Below are positions 33,489 to 43,001 of a DNA stretch of 64,000 nt, piece after piece. Below the pieces are notes generated by a model, which was given only the letters and a program-made list of their open reading frames with translations, did no database searches and was not told the DNA's origin. Origin of the DNA: STF1-184 sp050178795 (GTDB lineage Bacteria; Bacillota; Clostridia; Christensenellales; UBA1242); assembly GCA_050178795.1 (NCBI GenBank), contig JBFXFT010000002.1, positions 62,001-126,000 on the forward strand, given 5' to 3'. The position numbers and the translations under genes were made by a program. Each line of letters opens with the position of its first letter. The first letter of the stretch is position 1.

Positions 33489-34232
33489 ATGATAATTTTA
33501 AAAAACAAACACCAAATAGAACTTATGACAGAGCCATGCCAAATAGTAAAAGAAACACTAGACTATGTAGAAAAACACGTAAAAGTGGGAGTTACCACTA
33601 AAGAGTTAGACAGTTTAGCGGAAGATTTTATTAGAAGTAGGGGCGCAGTACCTTCATTTAAGGGTTATGGCGGGTTTCCAGCGGCTATATGCGCATCACC
33701 AAATGAGCAAGTAGTACACGGAATACCAAATGACAAGCCATTAAAAGAGGGCGACATAATAAGTATAGATATTGGAGCTTATAAAAGAGGTTATCACGGA
33801 GATGCTGCAAGAACCTTTGCGGTTGGCAAAATTAGTGCCGACAAGCAAAGACTGATTGATGTTACTAGAGAGTCCTTCTTTGAAGGAATAAAAGACTTAA
33901 AGGTCGGCGACCGAATTGGAGACATATCTGCCCGCGTTCAAAAATATGCGGAACAAAATGGTTATTCGGTTGTTAGAGAATTAGTGGGACACGGCGTTGG
34001 CAGGAGTTTACACGAAGACCCACAAGTACCAAATTATGGAGTCGCAGGAACAGGAGAACTTATTGAGAGCGGACTTGTAATTGCAATTGAACCTATGATT
34101 AATATGGGAAACAAAGAAGTAGAATTTGGTAATGATGGTTGGACCTGTAAAACCCTAGATAAAAAGCCGTCTGCACACTATGAAAACACAATAGTAATAA
34201 CAGACGAAGGGGTAAAAATTTTGACTTTATAG
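33489..34232 (+). CDS. map: Methionine aminopeptidase, type I
   Basis: Removes the initiator methionine from nascent proteins. 247 residues. Metal ligands can be placed in SIDIGAYKRGYHGDAART (two Asp), GHGVGRSLHEDP (His), AIEPMINMG (Glu) and HYENTIVIT (Glu). It follows adk by four bases; no clear SD, so it is probably translated by coupling. Confidence 0.97.
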   Translation: MIILKNKHQIELMTEPCQIVKETLDYVEKHVKVGVTTKELDSLAEDFIRSRGAVPSFKGYGGFPAAICASPNEQVVHGIPNDKPLKEGDIISIDIGAYKRGYHGDAARTFAVGKISADKQRLIDVTRESFFEGIKDLKVGDRIGDISARVQKYAEQNGYSVVRELVGHGVGRSLHEDPQVPNYGVAGTGELIESGLVIAIEPMINMGNKEVEFGNDGWTCKTLDKKPSAHYENTIVITDEGVKILTL

Positions 34233-34250
34233 TTAAAATATTAAAGTATT

Positions 34251-34544
34251 ATGAGGAGTATTAATTTTGAGGTTGGAACGCTTGTAAAATCAAAAGCGGG
34301 ACGCGACGAAGGAAGCATATATGTGGTCGTTGAAATTAAAGATGATATATATGTTAAACTTGCTGATGGCAACCATAAGAGACTAAGTAATCCTAAACTT
34401 AAAAAAGTAAAACACATTGAACCACTAAATATAGAATTACCAAAAATAAAAGAAAAACTTTTAAATAACGTAAAAGTGTTTGATTCAGAAGTATATAGCG
34501 CAATAAAAAAAGCAACGGATTGCGAGCAAAAAGCAAGCGATTAA
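34251..34544 (+). CDS. KOW-domain RNA-binding protein (L14e-like)
   Basis: A 97-residue protein with an N-terminal KOW motif (GTLVKSKAGRDEGSIYVVVE), a type found between map and infA in many Firmicutes and annotated as a ribosomal protein L14E-like or KOW protein. The C-terminal half is lysine-rich and unremarkable. The start is uncertain: ATG 34251 has no SD upstream, while AGGAG (34253-34257) lies inside the first codons. It may be translated by coupling to map. Confidence 0.8.
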   Translation: MRSINFEVGTLVKSKAGRDEGSIYVVVEIKDDIYVKLADGNHKRLSNPKLKKVKHIEPLNIELPKIKEKLLNNVKVFDSEVYSAIKKATDCEQKASD

Positions 34545-34559
34545 GAAGGAGTTTATCAA

Positions 34560-34778
34560 GTGTCAAAAGAAGATGTTATTGAACTAGAAGGTATTGTTAC
34601 CGACGTAGTGCGTAACGATATTAAAGTTAAGTTAAGTAATGGACATATAATTACGGCATATCCTGCAGGTAAACTTAGAATGTATAATATTAAAATTATG
34701 GCAGGAGATTCTGTTAAGGTTGAAATGTCTCCCTACGATTTAACCAAAGGCCGTATTACTTGGAGAGACAAAAAATAA
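34560..34778 (+). CDS. infA: Translation initiation factor IF-1
   Basis: OB-fold factor that blocks the A site during initiation. 72 residues with ELEGIVTDVVRNDIKVKLSN and DSVKVEMSPYDLTKGRITWR. The start codon is GTG after SD AAGGAG. Confidence 0.97.
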   Translation: MSKEDVIELEGIVTDVVRNDIKVKLSNGHIITAYPAGKLRMYNIKIMAGDSVKVEMSPYDLTKGRITWRDKK

Positions 34779-34801
34779 AACTTAAATGAGGAGTTATTAA
34801 A

Positions 34802-34918
34802 ATGAAAGTAAGACCATCTGTAAAACCTATGTGCGATAGCTGTAAGGTTATTAAAAGAAAAGGCAAAGTTAGGGTTATTTGTTCTAAATACCCAAAACAT
34901 AAACAAGTTCAAGGCTAA
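34802..34918 (+). CDS. rpmJ: Ribosomal protein L36
   Basis: The smallest large-subunit protein, 38 residues: MKVRPSVKPMCDSCKVIKRK and so on. C11, C14, C27 and H33 form the zinc site. SD GAGGAG. Followed by a gene-free leader before rpsM. Confidence 0.96.
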   Translation: MKVRPSVKPMCDSCKVIKRKGKVRVICSKYPKHKQVQG

Positions 34919-35099
34919 AATATATGTGTATATATAAAATTAAAGGTTAGTTTCCACATTTTTATATATGCACTTATAGTGCTAGTCTAACAAAACTACA
35001 ATAACCTCGTAGAGGCGGCTGGACAATTTATTGTCTTTCTATGAGTTTATTATATATTTATCAATAATTTATAAAAGAAGAAATTTATGGAGGAATAAA
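34919..35099 (+). promoter_or_regulatory. Structured leader before rpsM
   Basis: A gene-free stretch of 181 bases. Hairpins: GCAC-TTATA-GTGC (34970-34982) inside GTTAG/CTAAC (34946-34950, 34987-34991); CCTC-GTA-GAGG (35005-35015); GACAA-TTTA-TTGTC (35022-35035). TAACC (35002-35006) could pair with GGTTA (34945-34949), competing with both of the first helices, so two folds are possible. TATATA at 34931-34936 could be a weak -10. An autoregulatory site for an alpha-operon protein is plausible. Confidence 0.5.
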
Positions 35100-35462
35100 A
35101 TGGCACGTATCGTTGGTGTTGATTTACCTAAAGACAAAAGAGTAGAAATTGGTTTAACTTATATTTATGGTATAGGTAGACCACTTAGCAATAAAATTTT
35201 AAAAGAAACTGGCGTTAATCCAGATATTCGTGTAAAAGACTTGACTGAAACTCAAGTAAACGATTTAAGAAATTATATTGTTAAAAATGTAAAAAATGAA
35301 GGTGATTTAAGGCGTGAAATTGCTTTAAACATTAAAAGATTGACTGAAATTGGTTGTTATAGAGGCATTCGTCACAGAAAAGGACTTCCAGTTCGTGGTC
35401 AAAGAACAAGCACTAATGCTAGAACAAGGCGTGGTAAAACTCGCGCAAAAGTAAGCAAGTAA
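35100..35462 (+). CDS. rpsM: Ribosomal protein S13
   Basis: 30S head protein contacting P-site tRNA and the 50S subunit. 120 residues, with ARIVGVDLPKDKRVEIGLTY and the basic C-terminus GLPVRGQRTSTNARTRRGK. The frame is open back to 35031, but SD GGAGG (35089-35093) fixes the ATG at 35100. Confidence 0.97.
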   Translation: MARIVGVDLPKDKRVEIGLTYIYGIGRPLSNKILKETGVNPDIRVKDLTETQVNDLRNYIVKNVKNEGDLRREIALNIKRLTEIGCYRGIRHRKGLPVRGQRTSTNARTRRGKTRAKVSK

Positions 35463-35474
35463 GGAGAATGAAAA

Positions 35475-35861
35475 ATGGCTGTTACTAAAAAAAGAAAAAG
35501 AAAAAGTACAAAAAATTTAAATCATGGTGCTGCTTATATTCAAGCAAGTAAGAGCAACACTATTGTTACCATTACTGATGACGCTGGTAACGCAGTTTCT
35601 TGGGCTAGCGCTGGTTCTGTAGGCTTTACAGGCAGCAAGCAAAAGACACCTTTTGCAGCTCAACAAGCAGCTGAAGTTGCTGGAAAAGCAGCAAGAGAAC
35701 AAGGCTTAAAGAGTGTTGATGTGTACGTTAAAGGTCCAGGCAATGGAAGAGAGTCTGCTATTAGAGCTCTTCAAGTTGCTGAACTTGATATTACTATGAT
35801 TAAGGACGTATCACCAATTCCTCACAACGGCTGTCGTCCACCAAAAAGAAGAAGAATATAA
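35475..35861 (+). CDS. rpsK: Ribosomal protein S11
   Basis: 30S platform protein. 128 residues, with GAAYIQASKSNTIVTITD and the C-terminal signature DVSPIPHNGCRPPKRRRI. SD AAGGAG. Confidence 0.97.
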   Translation: MAVTKKRKRKSTKNLNHGAAYIQASKSNTIVTITDDAGNAVSWASAGSVGFTGSKQKTPFAAQQAAEVAGKAAREQGLKSVDVYVKGPGNGRESAIRALQVAELDITMIKDVSPIPHNGCRPPKRRRI

Positions 35862-35879
35862 TAAGGAGTTTATGTAGAT

Positions 35880-36503
35880 ATGGCAAGATATACAGATGCT
35901 GACTGCCGTTTGTGCAGAAGAGAAGGCGCTAAACTTTTCTTAAAGGGTGATAGATGTGTTTCTAAGAAATGCGCTCTTGAGAGAAGACCAACTGTTCCAG
36001 GTCAACACGGTTCAAATAAGCAAGGTAAGATGAGTGAATATGGCAAGCAACTTCGCGAAAAGCAAAAAGTAAAAAGAGTTTATGGTTTACTTGAAAGAGC
36101 AATGAAACAATGCTATGAAGACGCAACTAGAATGAAAGGACTTGTTGGTACTAATATGCTATCACTTCTAGAAAGAAGGTTAGACAACGTAGTATTCCGC
36201 ATGGGAATCGCTAGTTCAAGGGCTCAAGCAAGGCAAATGGTTAACCACGGACTTATTACCGTTGATGGTAATACTGTTAATATTCCTTCATTTAAAGTGA
36301 ACGTTGGAAATGTTATCGCAGTTAAAGAAAGCAAACAAGATGCTCAAATGTTTAAAGATATTAAAGGTCTTAAACTTGTTACCCCTAAATGGTTAGAGTT
36401 TGATACCGACAAACTAGTTGGAAAAATTAATGCTTTACCAGTTAGAGAAGATATTGACTTGAATATTCAAGAACACTTGATTGTAGAAATGTACTCAAGA
36501 TAA
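35880..36503 (+). CDS. rpsD: Ribosomal protein S4, zinc form
   Basis: 16S assembly initiator. 207 residues. C9, C12, C26 and C31 make the N-terminal zinc site of C+ type S4; an S4 RNA-binding domain follows (ERRLDNVVFRMGIASSRAQA). It lies within the alpha operon between rpsK and rpoA, whereas in Bacillus it is a separate autoregulated gene. Confidence 0.97.
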   Translation: MARYTDADCRLCRREGAKLFLKGDRCVSKKCALERRPTVPGQHGSNKQGKMSEYGKQLREKQKVKRVYGLLERAMKQCYEDATRMKGLVGTNMLSLLERRLDNVVFRMGIASSRAQARQMVNHGLITVDGNTVNIPSFKVNVGNVIAVKESKQDAQMFKDIKGLKLVTPKWLEFDTDKLVGKINALPVREDIDLNIQEHLIVEMYSR

Positions 36504-36532
36504 TGTGTGAAGTTTAGGAGGAATAAATCATT

Positions 36533-37486
36533 ATGATGAAAATTGAAAAACCAAGGATTAATTTTGAAGAATCAAAAAATGGTAGTTTTGCTAAATTTGT
36601 AGTAGAACCACTAGACAGAGGCTTTGGTCTTACTATTGGTAATGCTTTAAGAAGAGCACTACTTTCCAGTTTACCTGGCGCTGCAGCCGTTGCTATTAGA
36701 ATTCAAGGCGTTCAACACGAGTTTTCTACTATTAAAGGCGTAAGTGAAGATGTTATTGACATTGTTTTAAACATTAAGTCTTTAGCAGTTAAAACTTTTA
36801 GCACAGATATGGATTTTAAGACAACTTTAAGAATTAATAAATATACTGCAGGCGTTGTTAGGGCAAGCGACATTGAACTTAACGACCAAGTAGAAATACT
36901 AAATCCAGAACTTGTTATTTGCACTCTTGATGAGGGCGCAACTCTTGAAATGGAAATTATTGTTGGTCGTGGTAGAGGTTATGTTTCTGCCGATGACAAC
37001 AAAGACGCTAGCGAGGATCTTGGCTACATTGCTGTTGACTCTATATTTACTCCAGTAAAGAGAGTTAATTATCAAGTAGAAAATGCTCGTGTAGGTCAAA
37101 ATATGAACTATGACAAGTTGACTATTGAGGTGGAAACCAATGGCACTATGTCAGCACGCGAAGTTATTAGTTTGTCTGCTAAAATTATTCAAGATCACAC
37201 AATGTTATTTGTTGACCTTGTAGAAAATATGGCTGGAATGGATATTCTAGTTACTAGAGAAGAAGACAAACAAAACAAAGCACTTGAAATGACTATTGAA
37301 GATATGGACCTATCAGTTAGAAGTTATAACTGCTTAAAGAGAGCAGGAATCAACACTATTGAAGACCTAACTAAGAAGTCAAAAGACGATATGCTAAAGG
37401 TTAGAAACTTAGGTTTAAAATCTTTAGAGGAAGTTATTCAAAAACTTGAAAGCCATGGCTTTAGTTTAAGAAACGACGAAGAATAA
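36533..37486 (+). CDS. rpoA: RNA polymerase alpha subunit
   Basis: Assembly platform of RNA polymerase. 317 residues: N-terminal domain with RGFGLTIGNALRRALLSSLP, and the C-terminal DNA/activator-binding domain from about 250 (SVRSYNCLKRAGINTIEDL). It is the only core polymerase gene in the window: rpoB and rpoC are not next to rplL. The frame begins MM; SD AGGAGG lies 11 bases upstream. Confidence 0.97.
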   Translation: MMKIEKPRINFEESKNGSFAKFVVEPLDRGFGLTIGNALRRALLSSLPGAAAVAIRIQGVQHEFSTIKGVSEDVIDIVLNIKSLAVKTFSTDMDFKTTLRINKYTAGVVRASDIELNDQVEILNPELVICTLDEGATLEMEIIVGRGRGYVSADDNKDASEDLGYIAVDSIFTPVKRVNYQVENARVGQNMNYDKLTIEVETNGTMSAREVISLSAKIIQDHTMLFVDLVENMAGMDILVTREEDKQNKALEMTIEDMDLSVRSYNCLKRAGINTIEDLTKKSKDDMLKVRNLGLKSLEEVIQKLESHGFSLRNDEE

Positions 37487-37504
37487 GAAGGAGATAAATT
37501 TTTT

Positions 37505-38017
37505 ATGGCACAAATTAAAAAATTAGGTAGACGTACTGACCAAAGGTTAGCAGTGTTAAGAAATCAAGCATCTTATCTTTTATGGCACGGACAAATTGAA
37601 ACAACTGTAGAAAAAGCTAAGGCTGTTCAAAGTTATGCTGAAAAATTAGTTACCCTTGCTATTAATAGTTATGAGGATACCGTAAAAGTTCAAAGACCTA
37701 CGGTTGACGCTAAGGGCAACAAAACTACAGAGGAAATCATTAACGACGGACCTAAAAAGTTACATGCTAGAAGGCAAATTTTAAGAAAAGTATATTTACT
37801 TTCAGAGCAAAAACAAGACAAAGAAAGCAAAGGCGACTTTGTAAAAAGAACAAAGGATATTAAAAATCCACTTGTTGAAAAAATATTCAATGTCTATGCT
37901 CCAAAATATGCTAAGCGTAAAGAAGAGACTGGTAATGGTGGTGGATATACTCGTATCATCAAAACTGGTGCTAGACGCGGCGACAATGCTGAAATGGCAA
38001 TGATTGAAATGATATAA
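37505..38017 (+). CDS. rplQ: Ribosomal protein L17 with internal insertions
   Basis: Large-subunit protein near the tunnel exit. 170 residues instead of the common 115-125. The core is clear (KKLGRRTDQRLAVLRN, LHARRQ, GGGYTRIIKTGARRGDNAEM), but about 30 residues are inserted at 53-84 before LHARR and another 20 or so at 97-120. Last gene of the alpha operon, closed by a terminator. SD AAGGAG. Confidence 0.95.
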   Translation: MAQIKKLGRRTDQRLAVLRNQASYLLWHGQIETTVEKAKAVQSYAEKLVTLAINSYEDTVKVQRPTVDAKGNKTTEEIINDGPKKLHARRQILRKVYLLSEQKQDKESKGDFVKRTKDIKNPLVEKIFNVYAPKYAKRKEETGNGGGYTRIIKTGARRGDNAEMAMIEMI

Positions 38018-38021
38018 AATT

Positions 38022-38052
38022 AAAAAGAAAGGCGTTCGTCTTTCTTTTTTTA
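38022..38052 (+). terminator. Terminator of the ribosomal operon
   Basis: AAAGAAAGGC, loop GTTC, GTCTTTCTTT and a run of T. Confidence 0.88.
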
Positions 38053-38082
38053 TAGTATTTTTACGTAGAATTTATTATCAAA

Positions 38083-38111
38083 TTGACAAATTATGGCTTT
38101 TATATTACAAT
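38083..38111 (+). promoter_or_regulatory. Promoter of the Ig-like lipoprotein gene
   Basis: TTGACA (38083-38088), 17 bases, TACAAT (38106-38111). The leader of about 85 bases is AT-rich with only a weak SD (GGAAAT). Confidence 0.8.
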
Positions 38112-38201
38112 TATAAAGAAAATAAAAAAATATATAAATTATTCAACAATTAACTAACCAAAGTATTTTTTATTGCAAATATAATTGGAAATATTAATTT
38201 A

Positions 38202-39116
38202 ATGAAAAGAACTGTTTTAAACATCATTTTAGTTTTAGTTATTGCCTCTGTTTCAAGCATTTTTTATGGTTGTTCTACTACCGAAACAACAGTTTTTGCT
38301 AGTTCTGCAAACTACTCCACAAGCACTTTAAGTGCAAGGGTTGGAGATGTAATAAGTTTGCAAGATAACCCCTTAAACATTGAGCCTGCAAGTTTAAATG
38401 TTGTTCCAATTTTTTCAAGCAGCAATTCAAACATTGCAAGCATTAACGCACTAAATGGAACTATTGAATGTTTACAAGAGGGCGAGGTAACAATAACAGG
38501 AAGAGTAAAAAGTGGCGAAACAACCTTTGTTGGTGATAGTTTTAGGCTTATTGTTTCTGAGGAGTTAATTTATGCTACTGGTTTTAGTTTAAATAGTGAA
38601 AGTACTTTAACGGTTGCACTAACAGGCAACGAAGTTTATAATGAACTTACATTAAATGGAACAAATGTAAATGTTTTGCCAAGTGTTTCATATTCTTCTA
38701 GCGGAATAGCAACTTACAATTATACAACAGGGTTAATAACACCAATTAGTGTAGGTGAAGTTACTGTTTTTGTATCCGTTGCACTTGATGGAGATACTAA
38801 CATAACAAAAGAGTTTACTGTGCAAGTTGTAGAACAATTAATTTATATAGACGCAATAAACACATATTCAATAAATACTGGTCAAACGCAATATATTTCT
38901 TATGTGGTAAGGGACAACAGCGTAGAAGGCGGAGTTGCAATAAATCAAGTTGTAGTACCTCAAATAATTTCTGGCGGTTCACTTGTTTCTATTGTAGAAT
39001 ATGACTATGGCTATGTTTACATAAGGGCTGGAAACACCACTGGGCAAGCGATGTTGAGGCTTACATATTCTCAAAATGAGAACATTATTTTAAACATTTT
39101 AATAAACATAAATTAA
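38202..39116 (+). CDS. Lipoprotein with bacterial Ig-like domains
   Basis: Surface lipoprotein, 304 residues. A lipoprotein signal peptide ends with lipobox FYGC (cysteine 24), so the mature protein would be anchored to the outer face of the membrane. At least two repeats of the BIG2 kind follow: SNSNIASINALNGTIECLQE with GEVTITGRV (about 75-115) and SYSSSGIATYNYTTGLITPI with VGEVTVFVS (about 160-200). No enzyme motif. Its own promoter and terminator; the next gene encodes a larger Ig-like surface protein. Confidence 0.82.
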   Translation: MKRTVLNIILVLVIASVSSIFYGCSTTETTVFASSANYSTSTLSARVGDVISLQDNPLNIEPASLNVVPIFSSSNSNIASINALNGTIECLQEGEVTITGRVKSGETTFVGDSFRLIVSEELIYATGFSLNSESTLTVALTGNEVYNELTLNGTNVNVLPSVSYSSSGIATYNYTTGLITPISVGEVTVFVSVALDGDTNITKEFTVQVVEQLIYIDAINTYSINTGQTQYISYVVRDNSVEGGVAINQVVVPQIISGGSLVSIVEYDYGYVYIRAGNTTGQAMLRLTYSQNENIILNILININ

Positions 39117-39136
39117 ACGCTTTAAAAGCGTTTTTT
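39115..39136 (+). terminator. Terminator after the lipoprotein gene
   Basis: AAACGCTT-TAA-AAGCGTTT and a T-run; the repeat begins at the stop codon. Confidence 0.88.
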
Positions 39137-39160
39137 ATTTTTCAGTCTAGCGTGTATTAA

Positions 39161-39189
39161 TTGACAAAAATTACGACAAATAATATAAT
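39161..39189 (+). promoter_or_regulatory. Consensus promoter of the large surface protein gene
   Basis: Perfect TTGACA (39161-39166), 17 bases, perfect TATAAT (39184-39189). The leader of about 75 bases contains a short TATAC/GTATA hairpin. Confidence 0.9.
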
Positions 39190-39271
39190 TATTTTATATA
39201 TTTGTGTACCTATACTTATGGTATAAAAATATAACCCTTATTGAGGATACCCATTTGGAGAAAGTGAAAGT

Positions 39272-42200
39272 ATGAATTTTGTTAAGTTTTTAAAAATCTT
39301 TGGTATTGTTTTGGCTAGCTTCACTGGTTTTATGGGCGGTGTAGTAGGGGTTATTTTTGTTACGGGCGGTTTTAACCCAGAATATATTCCACCAGAGGGA
39401 CTTCATTTTAGTCAAGAGGAATATACAATAGATGAAGATACAGACATTTTTATATATCCAACACCAGACAACGCTACAGAACTTACAGTTGAACTTAGCG
39501 TAATTAGTGGTGCAAGTGTAATAAGCGTACCGGAAACGGCAAATATGAATGAGCCAATAACCGTAACTGTATTACAAAACATATCTGGTTACAATGTGGG
39601 CGGTGTTGCAAGGCTTACCGCTAGCCAAGGACTTTATGTTACTGAGTGCACTATTTATGTAGACGTTCCAGTAGCAAGTTTTAGTTTGGCAAAGAGTACA
39701 ACTTCGGACATATATGTAGGAAATAATTTTACTGTAAGTCCAACAAGCGTTTTACCTAGCAATTCACTAAACCCTACGGGTTATATTAACAATTTAGGTC
39801 AACAAGCCTATTATTTTAGCAATAAAGTTGTAAAATACTATTCTTCTGATACAGATGTTGCAACTGTAAACGAGTTAACTGGTGTAGTAACACCTATTGC
39901 AGAAGGCACATTTACAATTAGCGCGAGAGTAGTTAAAACATATAATTTGGCGGACAGCATAATAAGTTATGCTGACTATTTTGCGAACTTAGTTGCAAAT
40001 GGTTTAGACACAACTTACGCCGAAGAAGACTATTATACAGAGGTAATTGTTCCAAACAGCACTATTGCAGAACGTGAATTTACTGTAAGCAGTATTTCTG
40101 TTTCTGGCATAAGCGTTACAGATAATGAAGAAGAACCTATGTATGAGTTTGACCTATATCAAACAGTTACAGTTACTCCTGACTTTTTTGGTTTGGAACT
40201 TCTTCCACAAGCAAATAGTGGCTTTACTTCTTCTCAACTAGATTATAAATTGCCAGATTTACTAGTAGTGCCAATGCATAAAGAAAGTCCAGCAAGCACT
40301 GTATTCGTACAAAGCGATAAATTACAAATTACAAAATTAAGTAACCCTCTTCGCTATCAAATAACGGTGTTAGACTTTGAAACATGGGAAGTTTATGAGC
40401 CAGTTATATTATTTAAATATTCTGACGATATTTATGCTTACGTTCACTGTAAAATTTTAAAGAACGACGTTACAGGTATTACGATTACAGCAAACGCAAA
40501 TGATGCTATTGAACTTACATTGAGTGCTAATAATGTAGAAGAATATGACTTGGAAGCACATACTACACTTTCTGTTCAAGACCCAAGCAAACCTGCAACT
40601 TATAGCACTTTGATATATAGAGTAGATTTAAATGAACTATTTAATGAAAATGGCAGACAAATAATTGCAGCAGATTTAATTACAGGTTATATACCTGACA
40701 ACACAATTACCCCTCTAAATAGAGGCACTACAAGGCTTAAAGCGCTAGTAATAGAGACGGATATCAACGGTACTCCAGTTCTTGATGAATTTGGTGCCTA
40801 TAATATATTGTTTGAGTCCGTTGACTATACCGTTGTTCATATTCTAGAAGAACTTGAAACTTTAAGCATTACCATTAAAGATTACAATGAAGAAAATATG
40901 CACTATCACATTGAAAACAGTGTCTTCACTGGTGAAACTGCAACCTTAACTATTGACGGACTTACAGAGGCACAAATAACTGCATTTGGAGAAGATAATT
41001 TATTAATAGTGTCTAGCGATAGTAGCTCTGTTCTAATAACTGAAGAATCAATTGAAGCAGGCGTAATAAGTGTAAACTTTACAGCAGTTGGCACGACTGA
41101 TGCAAACATTTTAATTATTGACAATATAACAAATAATTTAATTGACTATTATGCTATTAAACTTGTTGATGGAGAGGTATCTACTCACCACGAGATAAGC
41201 ATAACGCTAAATCAACAAACTCAAACAACTATAGTTATGGGTAATGAAGCGTTCGTTATGTGTGTGCCTAATTCACAAGGTGCCTTTGTTGACGCTTATA
41301 AATATGGCAAGATTGAATTTATTTCAACTAAGCCAGATATGATAGAAATAAATACGAGCATTGATGATGAAAATAACATAATTGTTAAACTTCTTGCTGT
41401 TGGTTTTGTTGAAAATCCTGACGGAAGTTTTAACGCTGATGACAGTTATTCTGTTATTAGGGCAAGGCTTGTTACAGATGATGCTGGAATATATTTCTTT
41501 AACGAAAGAGTTAATGTAGATATAGGTGCAGTAGAACATCTAGCTATTGAGGTAAATAGTACTGCAATTTATGCAAACCCTGCAGAGGATGGCACTCAAT
41601 GGTTGACAGGCGAGCAAGTTCCATTTGAAATAACCGATATAGTATTTACCGACCCTGATAATCCAAGAGTTACAGGTGTATACTATTACACCAGTGATTC
41701 AAGCATATTAGAGGTAAACAACTACAATGTTGACGAAAATGGCAATCCAGAGTTCATATTTAAGCGTGGTGGACTAGAAAGTGAAGGAGGTATTCAAGTT
41801 ACCTTAATTGCTAAGAGTCTTGACCCTTATGCAATACCTACTGATCCACTTCATCCAGAACTTGGTGCTTATGACGAAATTGTTTTAACGGTTTACGTTC
41901 CTGAAGTTGTTATGGAATATTCTTATGCTAGCCCAATAACTAGAGAAGATATAGTACATGAAGAACTAGTTTGTGGAGATTCCATTGACTTGTTTGCACC
42001 TGAAATAGGCGTTGATAATTTGCCAAGGGTGCAAGCCCTAAAGATTGACGGAGAGGACGAAGTTTCATATAACGATGTCCTACAATTTGAGGTTGTTACT
42101 CCAGAGAGCGGAATTGATTATGCTACTATAACCAAAATTGATAGTACAGAATTGCACCCTGAAGGACAAGTAATAGTGACCGCATTATATGTTGGAATAA

Positions 42201-43000
42201 GAACGCAAGTTATTATTAGAATATTTACAGACTTTGGTTTTGAAGACTTCTACTATATTGAACTTGTTCCAGACGTTCAAGTGGCATTTACTTATCCTAG
42301 TGACACCAATCCAGAAATATTATACCCAGACCCATACAACACTACTACTAAGACAAAAATTAACCTATTCGAGGCGGAAACATCTACAGACCTAAACCAA
42401 AACGGTGTAATAGATAACATTGTAAGAGTAGTGTTAACTGATTTAAGCGATAACCCAATAGAAGACTATGAGTACACAGTAATAGATAATTTAGATTACG
42501 TAATTATTGATTATGCAACAGGCAATGTAACAATAAACCCAGTTGCAGTCAATACGACAATTACTTTCAAAATATATATAGAGTATGCAACAGGCATAGA
42601 CTATGAAGAATATTACTATGTTGTGGCTAAGCCTAATATTGATATTATTACAAATTATGGTACTTATGAAGAATATCAAGGCGCGCAAGATACTCAAGAA
42701 GAAAAATACGAAATAATCAGCACATCTAATTTACCTTACAACTTAGAGATATCTGGTAATGTTAGCGCTGTAACAGTAAATCCTGCTTATTCTGGCATAA
42801 ACATAACAGATACTTTGACAAGGTATAGCCTTGCAACCGCAAACACATATGTTTCAGTAAATAACGATGGACTATTAAGTTTGACTCAAGCAGGACTAGA
42901 CGCAGTAACTGCTGGTACATTTACATCTCAATACGTTGTTATTAGAGTTATGACTGATTATGGTTACACGGAATATTATAGAGTTAAGATAATTGCTTAA
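39272..43000 (+). CDS. Large membrane-anchored surface protein with Ig-like repeats
   Basis: 1242 residues. A single N-terminal hydrophobic segment (about 9-31) without a lipobox or clear cleavage site suggests an anchored extracellular protein. The rest is acidic, rich in Thr/Val/Tyr and poor in Cys. A BIG2-like unit is clear at about 190-220 (YYSSDTDVATVNELTGVVTP), and weaker beta-rich repeats continue to the end. No LPXTG, SLH or catalytic motif was found. With a consensus promoter it is probably abundant; a role in the cell surface or adhesion is inference. Confidence 0.78.
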   Translation: MNFVKFLKIFGIVLASFTGFMGGVVGVIFVTGGFNPEYIPPEGLHFSQEEYTIDEDTDIFIYPTPDNATELTVELSVISGASVISVPETANMNEPITVTVLQNISGYNVGGVARLTASQGLYVTECTIYVDVPVASFSLAKSTTSDIYVGNNFTVSPTSVLPSNSLNPTGYINNLGQQAYYFSNKVVKYYSSDTDVATVNELTGVVTPIAEGTFTISARVVKTYNLADSIISYADYFANLVANGLDTTYAEEDYYTEVIVPNSTIAEREFTVSSISVSGISVTDNEEEPMYEFDLYQTVTVTPDFFGLELLPQANSGFTSSQLDYKLPDLLVVPMHKESPASTVFVQSDKLQITKLSNPLRYQITVLDFETWEVYEPVILFKYSDDIYAYVHCKILKNDVTGITITANANDAIELTLSANNVEEYDLEAHTTLSVQDPSKPATYSTLIYRVDLNELFNENGRQIIAADLITGYIPDNTITPLNRGTTRLKALVIETDINGTPVLDEFGAYNILFESVDYTVVHILEELETLSITIKDYNEENMHYHIENSVFTGETATLTIDGLTEAQITAFGEDNLLIVSSDSSSVLITEESIEAGVISVNFTAVGTTDANILIIDNITNNLIDYYAIKLVDGEVSTHHEISITLNQQTQTTIVMGNEAFVMCVPNSQGAFVDAYKYGKIEFISTKPDMIEINTSIDDENNIIVKLLAVGFVENPDGSFNADDSYSVIRARLVTDDAGIYFFNERVNVDIGAVEHLAIEVNSTAIYANPAEDGTQWLTGEQVPFEITDIVFTDPDNPRVTGVYYYTSDSSILEVNNYNVDENGNPEFIFKRGGLESEGGIQVTLIAKSLDPYAIPTDPLHPELGAYDEIVLTVYVPEVVMEYSYASPITREDIVHEELVCGDSIDLFAPEIGVDNLPRVQALKIDGEDEVSYNDVLQFEVVTPESGIDYATITKIDSTELHPEGQVIVTALYVGIRTQVIIRIFTDFGFEDFYYIELVPDVQVAFTYPSDTNPEILYPDPYNTTTKTKINLFEAETSTDLNQNGVIDNIVRVVLTDLSDNPIEDYEYTVIDNLDYVIIDYATGNVTINPVAVNTTITFKIYIEYATGIDYEEYYYVVAKPNIDIITNYGTYEEYQGAQDTQEEKYEIISTSNLPYNLEISGNVSAVTVNPAYSGINITDTLTRYSLATANTYVSVNNDGLLSLTQAGLDAVTAGTFTSQYVVIRVMTDYGYTEYYRVKIIA

Positions 43001-43001
43001 T

